Shown here: positions 60,416-64,000 of the stretch, piece after piece
How the letters are laid out: the number at the start of each line of letters is the position of its first letter
Numbering within the stretch: position 1 is the first letter of the stretch
DNA from: Bretschneidera sinensis
Lineage: Eukaryota; Streptophyta; Magnoliopsida; Brassicales; Akaniaceae
Assembly: GCA_023935145.1 (NCBI GenBank)
Contig: CM043703.1
Span: forward strand, 24,625,727-24,689,726
Direction: 5' to 3'
DNA length: 64,000 nt
Program-made: the position numbers and the translations under genes
The notes under the pieces: generated by a model
The model's input: only the letters and a program-made list of their open reading frames with translations
Databases searched by the model: none
What the model was told of the DNA's origin: nothing

Positions 60416-62033
60416 GCTTGATTCTTTATGAAAATGCTCTAGGACTCAAATATTACATGTGCCTAATGTCTTACTCTGATCTCTGAAATATGTATCCTGG
60501 TTTGCTTGGAGAGTTCCCTAGGATGGTTATAATTGATATAGTTGATTTTAGGTTGCTACATACAAATAAAATAAGAAGGAATTATGATGAGAAAGCTGGG
60601 GCCAATGTCTACATAAAATAACAGATGGCCTTTCTTGCCTCTGCCTTTTCTTCCGTAAAATTTTAAGTTGAGATTTCCTTAGGAATTTGTTATCGGTGTA
60701 TGTATGTGATTATCAAACATGTTAAAAAGATGAATCCTCTAGTGAAGCATTCTTGGCTTCTTTTCTCCCCATATTTTCACTAGATTTGCATCTTAATATG
60801 AAATTTTCCTGTTGCTGGAAGTGAAAGATCTTCGACTGCTTTCCACTGCAGGAGAAACTATTCTTTTGTGGCAAATTGTGTAAATCTTGTCTGTTTTGCT
60901 TTCTATGCTGTGCTCTAGAAGAATAAACAAAATAACATAGAATAGGAGATTCTACTTCCACCACATCCTTTATTGGTCCAGTCACACGATAAGTATAAGC
61001 CACCTTGTAAATGTTGAAGTCAACATTAGGCTTAAAAGTTCATTTTGAGTTTGGGTTTGAATGTTCTATCTTTAATTAAGTAATTAACTGCTGTAAAGCA
61101 TCCACCCATCAAATCATTCTTTGGTCTGCTCAGACTTTTTTAAACATGAATGATTTTAGTTAAGCAGAATATGAGAAGGAAAATGCAGGTAGTTATATAA
61201 AAACAATTAGAAGCTTCACATGGAACATGGTGGATAAACAAGTCTCTAGTCAATAGATGGCAATAAAAGAATCACCTTGGTATACGATTTAGTTTATAAT
61301 ACTTTTTATGGTAAAACACTTCAAATGTTACAAGTAAGAATTTATTGATTTAGCTTAGCTCAGCGTTTATGTCACTGATTTAATCTAGATTGTTATTTCT
61401 TTAATTAAAATAAGTAAAGACTTAATTTATTTAAAGGGTTATAATGGTCAACACACAACTTTTTTTTATTTTTCTGAAGGATAATTCTAGTATCTTGAAT
61501 TTGTACTCTAATTTCGATTATAGTGAAATTTTTCACCGTCGTCCGTGGACATAAGAGTTTTAATTCCGAACCACTTGAATTTTTTTTGTCTATTTAATTT
61601 TCCGTTGCTTTATTACTAACATATTAATTTTTAGAATTCAATTGAATTCTTATATTTAGAATGTTTGAAATAAATTAAAAATTCAAAAGATTTGAAAAAG
61701 ATAGAAAAGTAATGAGAGAGTATTTTAGTCAATATAGTTTTTTACTCTTCGTTTTGTATAATTCATTTGTAAATTTTATCAATCTTGATAAAATTTACAA
61801 CTCATTTTAAAATAAATTTCAGAGTTTTCTATAAAATTCGGCATAAATTCCATAAAAAAATTATAAAATTCATTTATTTCAAACGGAACGAAAGAAAATC
61901 TTGTTTAAATTTGGTTGTAACAATTATGTTTAAAGAAACAATCATGCATGTTTAAAGTCAAAACAATCATGCATGTTGTAACAATTTGGTTGTAACATGC
62001 ATGTTTAAACAATCATGCATGTTTAAATTTGGC
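60416..62033. other. Gene-free AT-rich stretch with CATGCATG cluster
   Basis: No gene seen; the minus frame at 60722-61003 has no recognised family. 61941-62022 contains four CATGCATG palindromes in related AACAATCATGCATGTT contexts. Confidence 0.4.
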
Positions 62034-62815
62034 ACTTAACTAATATAAGTATGTAAGATAGAGTATTGTAAATTATGATCGTGTCATGTGTATGTGATAT
62101 TAAAATCTTTATAAATTTTGTTTGTCTATTATCATGTCAATTAAGTATTCACTGTATATTTAATTCTAAATAAATTTTATTATCAGTTATATAAAATCAT
62201 TAACATGCATTTTTATTGGTTTCTTTCTCTATTATCATCTCTTTTTTTCTTCCGATTCTTCAGTACAATTTCTTTTTGTTCGAAAAATGATAAAGTTTAT
62301 TATTTTCATATCTTATTTTATGCTCATTCTTAGTTGTAATATGTAAATGTGATGTCTATGTTTTTGAAAATTCTTTAGCAAATAAAAACAAAGTAAATAA
62401 TCTTATGAATTGATAGTAATGTATATGAAAAACTACGAAATTTAATAGTTTTATGGTATTTTATTATTAACTTAACATAGTTATATTTCTCTTTCATTAT
62501 GTACGAAAAAAACTCACACATTAAAACTTTAAAATTTTATTATTTAAATTATATTTAAGAAATTTAAAAATATGCTTAAAATTTTATATATATTATTCAT
62601 TGAATATAAAATTAAAATATATCACGAATCCAAAATAAATATTTAAAATAGTATTATGATATATATGTACTAAAAAATAATATGAGAACAAGTCGTGCTA
62701 GTGTTCGTGTATACTTAACCATTTAATTTTTTCAAGCATAAGGGAAATCGAAGTGTTCCTTCACAAATTAATTTGTGCTCATTAACGATGAAGAATTGAT
62801 ATTTAGAAAAGGAGA
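62034..62815 (-). repeat. Shared block B, tail copy
   Basis: Reverse complement of 17380-18285, without the roughly 97-bp insert found there. Words such as CGAACACTAGCACGACTTGT and GATAATAGACAAACAAA are shared on the minus strand. Confidence 0.7.
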
Positions 62816-63370
62816 ATATCATCTTTAGTAAGAAAAAAATTTCTTAAGTGTATCTCTAAATAAAGATCATATCATCCATAATATTGATGTAACATTCATC
62901 AAATAGTGTACTTAGGAATTTTCCTAAATTACTGAAAATGATCCTAATCTTTTAAAAAATGCAAAACACAAACTAAAAATTAAGTAGATGCCCTTGGACC
63001 ATAAGAATTAATTGCAGTCAATTTTAACTAATTGTGAATTTTCATGGAAGAGGAAGAAAGTGAGGAATTTAATTGTCTTCTTGGAAGATAATAAATTAGA
63101 ACGATGTTATTGGTTACTCCAAAAATTATTATTAGCATTCGTTTATTTTGTTTTGGTATTTAAACTTACAATAATGCCTCTAAATAAATCGCGTTTTTAA
63201 AAGTATCTAATTTCAATCAAGAATATTATTATAAGTTAAACAAATCAAATAAGTGTCAACAATAATCGTTGTAGTGTTATGGAATATATATTTAAATTAC
63301 GTTTTTGTTTTATAGGTAAGAGCTAAATTTATTATTTTGAGGCATTATACATGCGTGGATCTATTTAGCC
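62816..63370. other. AT-rich stretch between shared blocks
   Basis: Nothing recognisable. The 62-residue frame at 63012 is probably chance. Confidence 0.4.
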
Positions 63371-63541
63371 GTAAATTATAAACTTACTCCATGTATTTTA
63401 GGGGTATGATCATTTACTTTCTAAAATTTCAATTGTTTCAATTTAATATCCGAACTTTAAAAATAATCAAAATCAAATCATTTTAATTTGGTGTAGATTC
63501 CGTCAAATGTTTTTTAAAAATTTATATAGACGCCACGTATA
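63371..63541 (-). repeat. Shared block A, tail copy
   Basis: Reverse complement of 15970-16160, interrupted by neither of the insertions found in the loop. Confidence 0.7.
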
Positions 63542-63596
63542 ATTGCACGCACAACCCGTACGCAACGGGCACACTGCATGCACAATGCACTCAATG

Positions 63597-63775
63597 CAAC
63601 CAATAATTACTGAAATAATAAATCTCTATAGGCTTAAACCAAATATGAAAAGCACTTTTCTGACAAATATAGTTTAAAGTTCTATCTTCCATCTTGCTTC
63701 TCTTCTTTATTTTGCATTACGTATGCATTTTATAGGTTGTGAACACACACACAACAAAACTATGGGATAAGGGTT
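63597..63775 (-). repeat. Shared block C, tail copy
   Basis: Reverse complement of 19935-20108, nearly identical. 63542-63596 between A and C is rich in GCATGC and GCAACG words. 63776-64000 shows no feature. Confidence 0.75.
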
Positions 63776-64000
63776 TTGTAACCCCTCCTTATGGAAAAGT
63801 TTACTATTTTTTACATTTGACGCGTGAAGTGATAAGACTTCATCTTTGTTTGATTAAGAAATCAATCACAATGTACGGAGTATGTTAATTTGCCTAATTC
63901 AAAACGTGAAGTGATAAGATTCCAGTTTTTGTAACAAATATAGCACAAAGTTAAGCTTGATGAATATCACAATACCAACCACGACTGCTTCATTGAGGTC

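Overview
This is plant nuclear DNA, most likely from a eudicot. It is AT-rich, its genes are split by GT-AG introns, and it holds Ty1/Copia and Ty3 LTR retrotransposons, a LINE tail and a hAT-type MITE. Its host genes belong to plant families: a WAT1-related transporter and an EPP1/ALP1-like Harbinger-derived protein. I see no bacterial operons, rRNA, tRNA or CRISPR array.

Layout. 1-7342 is a nest of two decayed minus-strand LTR retrotransposons: an inner gag-only element (925-6755) sits inside an Athila-like remnant. 7343-11493 and 21376-25373 are the arms of an inverted duplication of about 4 kb, separated by a 9.9-kb AT-rich loop made of small repeats and transposon relics. The right arm carries the promoter and leader side of what looks like a plus-strand split gene of unrecognised product (exon candidates to 29059). 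The left arm is a truncated copy. A WAT1-related transporter gene (29168-32927, minus, seven exons) converges on that gene. Its fifth donor site appears mutated, and its introns hold a perfect MITE and an antisense gene-like fragment.

Upstream of WAT1 is a 10-kb array (35056-45082) of about sixteen 615-bp units with dimeric higher-order structure, bracketed by direct repeats of nearly 1 kb. Next to it is a small glutamine-rich ORF ending in an EAR-like LDLTLRL (46132-46515). A young Copia element with a perfect 5-bp target duplication (49260-54409) lies just upstream of a Harbinger-derived gene (55073-56131). After that come a two-exon gene for a 57-residue membrane protein (57366-57767), a LINE 3' relic with poly(A) (59250-60415), and a tail that repeats, inverted and in circularly permuted order, blocks found in the loop at 15.9-20.1 kb.

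The real host genes are few: the unknown split gene, WAT1, possibly the Q-rich gene, the Harbinger-derived gene and the microprotein. They do not form a pathway. The most unusual structures are the promoter-bearing inverted duplication, the satellite array and the permuted repeat blocks. No calculations or database searches were run. Identities and boundaries were judged by eye.
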